Shown: positions 23,501 to 24,347 of the stretch, piece after piece
How the letters are laid out: every line of letters starts with the position of its first letter
How positions within the stretch are numbered: position 1 is the stretch's first letter
Source of the DNA: Myxococcales bacterium
Lineage (GTDB): Bacteria > Myxococcota > Polyangia > HGW-17 > SLPX01
Length of the DNA stretch: 24,347 bases
NCBI GenBank assembly: GCA_007131745.1
Contig: SLPX01000391.1
Span: 1 to 24,347 of the forward strand
Direction of reading: 5' to 3'
Program-made: the position numbers and the translations under genes
Notes under the pieces: model-generated
The model's database searches: none
Told to the model about the DNA's origin: nothing
The model's input: the letters and a program-made list of their open reading frames with translations, nothing else

Positions 23501-24347
23501 AGGTTGGAAAGAACAGTCGACCAATTGCTGAAAAAACAGGATTTTGCAGTTGTAAGGGCCTATATTGCTTTGGGTCGGGGATTCGGTTCTTTCATGGCCG
23601 GAGAGTGGCGTTCTGCGCTCAAGGCTTTTGAGGAAGGTGAGGTTCTTATGCCGAACAGCGCTAGTTCTTTTCACGAGCTGGCCTCGGCGCGTTTTCCCAT
23701 TTTATGGTCCCAGTTCTACCTTGGTGAGTTGGAAGCCATGACTGAAAGACTCAGCGGTCTGGTCCGGATGGCAATGGACAGGGGCGATATTTTTGCGGCT
23801 TCGGGGATGTTCCTGGGGCATGCCAACGTTGCGTACCTTAACCGTGACGGGCCGGACGCGGCCCGGCGGGCAGTGGACGACATGATAGGCAGGTGGTCCA
23901 CCAAAGGCTATCATCTTCAGCATTACTGGGCGTTCCTGGCCCGGGCGCAGATAGCGCTATACAGTGGTTCGGGGAAAGAGGCTCTGGAGCTGTTGAAGAA
24001 GGAACGGCCGGCCTTGAAGAAATCATTACTGTTGATGATACCTGCCTTGGCAAATGAGGGATCTCATTTGTTGGGTAGGGCACTTCTAGCTGCTGTTTCA
24101 GAATTCGAGCCTTCCGAACGCAAGCCGGTGCTTGCGCGTGTAGCGCGGATAGCAAAACGGCAGAGTCGAAAAAAAATCGGCTGGATCAGGACACTTTCGC
24201 TGCTGTTGGATGGTGCGGTGTGGTTCCAGCGAGAGAATCAGGAACTTGCAAAAGAGAGGCTGGAGGCGGCCGTTGCGGCCCTGGATTCTCAGGAGATGGG
24301 ATTATACGCGGCAGCGGCCAGGTGGAGGCTTGCCGATATCATCGGGG
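20534..24347 (+). CDS. Ser/Thr protein kinase with AAA ATPase and TPR region (3' end outside window)
   Basis: A frame of 1271 codons, open to the last base, starting at GTG. The N-terminal kinase is complete: glycine loop LGDGGMGVVY (21-30), K44 (VALK), E60, HRDVKPSN with D218, DFG at 236-238, and APE at 263-265. A region of about 85 residues (102-188), rich in S, G, E and D, is inserted between the helix after the hinge (FIEYVRG) and the helix leading to HRD. An AAA_16-type ATPase follows, with Walker A GATGLGKS (400-407) and Walker B VLIVIDDFQWAD (522-533). From about residue 800 the protein is helical and TPR-like. This kinase-ATPase-TPR layout is common in Myxococcota, Planctomycetota and some Desulfobacterota, and is thought to link phosphorylation to signal sensing. 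The C-terminal end is unknown. It follows the threonine cluster but probably has its own promoter. Confidence 0.9.
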   Translation, partial: MKRVIEPTFCAHDRFEIIAKLGDGGMGVVYSAYDRERQEKVALKTLRTADPQAVYRLKNEFRALQDLQHRNLVSYGELFETNGQWYFTMELVDGVNFIEYVRGNGHGGFSEGLVSGVLNVGPKRYGCEETQREDTIGNSSNDREVLLKDVLSGLSIVETNPGDETRPDVLEPGDSVSGVAGSGIVSRRGFDERRLRTTLLQLAEGLSVLHESGRVHRDVKPSNILVDEKGRVVLLDFGLAKSEDPVNMSTGHAGLVGTAAYMAPEQAQSDLVGPEADWYSVGVVLFEALTGQLPFKGTVYRVILDKNSMDPPRPRDYAPEAPKDLDDLCFRLMRREVLERPDGAYVISSLKKSISRRKTPEAGLYKTRAPVFVGREKEIQMLEAELAGSGEEPRVALVYGATGLGKSEIIRVFAQSVQNRTEGAVVLFGRCYERESVPFKALDGVVDSLSRILQRMDEREVLSLAPRHADLMSRVFPVLSRVVGLDVGVGSRRVVEDVQTVRTLAFRALRDLLTRLADRFPVLIVIDDFQWADDDSRRLMESLLESPGAPAVCVVLTLRTPGDPDLTASEVEKVEKAVPVELLKIPVNPLPVETAVKLARMLFDENSERESTQSLAEKIGRESEGHPFFVQELVRYAEEVGGAGETLSLDQVLEARLAALEDPEREILELVCICGSPLRQDLIGRILKVSAAAVSRWVSKLRWMNLLRSHGPRPEDCVEPYNARVREWTAGRPEPDDRKRYHRLLFNELKIDGNAPPEKLAMHLEEAGEVYRAIKYTVKAALNASKLLAFDQAAALYRKALQNLDESGKPYEEEVRRRLMVNFADSLAMAGRGGEAAEIYLEAAPGANAADVLRMERLAASQLLMSGRLDQGFEIIERVGGRIGLRIPRTPFGALISLLLRRIRIRIRGLGFKLRDSSQVSPEELERVDLWRSLALGLSVSDHMRAVDFNTRWLIKALEVGEPFRVMQALALEFVFLATMGHRKTKYFRRLERTVDQLLKKQDFAVVRAYIALGRGFGSFMAGEWRSALKAFEEGEVLMPNSASSFHELASARFPILWSQFYLGELEAMTERLSGLVRMAMDRGDIFAASGMFLGHANVAYLNRDGPDAARRAVDDMIGRWSTKGYHLQHYWAFLARAQIALYSGSGKEALELLKKERPALKKSLLLMIPALANEGSHLLGRALLAAVSEFEPSERKPVLARVARIAKRQSRKKIGWIRTLSLLLDGAVWFQRENQELAKERLEAAVAALDSQEMGLYAAAARWRLADIIG

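Overview
The window looks like chromosomal DNA of a Gram-negative bacterium of the former Deltaproteobacteria (Desulfobacterota or a relative). This is inferred from gene content: an AgmX/PglI-type TonB-like protein, a large kinase-AAA-TPR protein, a DUF3857-transglutaminase-TPR lipoprotein and a phosphoglycerate-mutase-like homoserine kinase placed directly after threonine synthase. I cannot name genus or species. Sixteen protein genes are supported. I found no rRNA, tRNA, CRISPR array or insertion sequence.

Left part (1-3270, minus strand): an apparent three-gene operon read right to left. It encodes a small two-helix membrane protein with a zinc ribbon, a radical SAM/SPASM protein with an N-terminal PqqD-like (peptide-recognition-type) domain, and a paralogue of that protein which has lost the radical SAM cysteines. 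This is the most unusual content of the window. It resembles a paired radical SAM / pseudo-radical SAM modification system, but no precursor peptide is visible.

Middle left (3270-8000): two ATPases of the AAA_14/DUF4143 family, both on the minus strand, lie on either side of a plus-strand AgmX-like membrane protein. The second ATPase is visibly richer in AT than its surroundings and may have been acquired by transfer.

Middle (8090-15580): housekeeping and envelope-type genes. These are a YjbQ-family protein, a TerB-like protein, an M20 (ArgE/DapE-type) metallopeptidase, a YbjN/CesT-fold protein and a 1399-residue lipoprotein with an intact transglutaminase triad and a long TPR region. The last two each have a near-consensus sigma70 promoter (TTGACA, 17-base spacer).

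Right part (15579-20357, plus strand): an amino-acid cluster in the order Lrp/AsnC regulator, Cys/Met-metabolism PLP enzyme, threonine synthase, and the apgM-like proposed homoserine kinase, which overlaps thrC by 4 bases. Together they suggest local control of the homoserine branch towards threonine and methionine. The window ends inside a large Ser/Thr kinase-AAA-TPR gene (from 20534) that starts at GTG and stays open to the last base.
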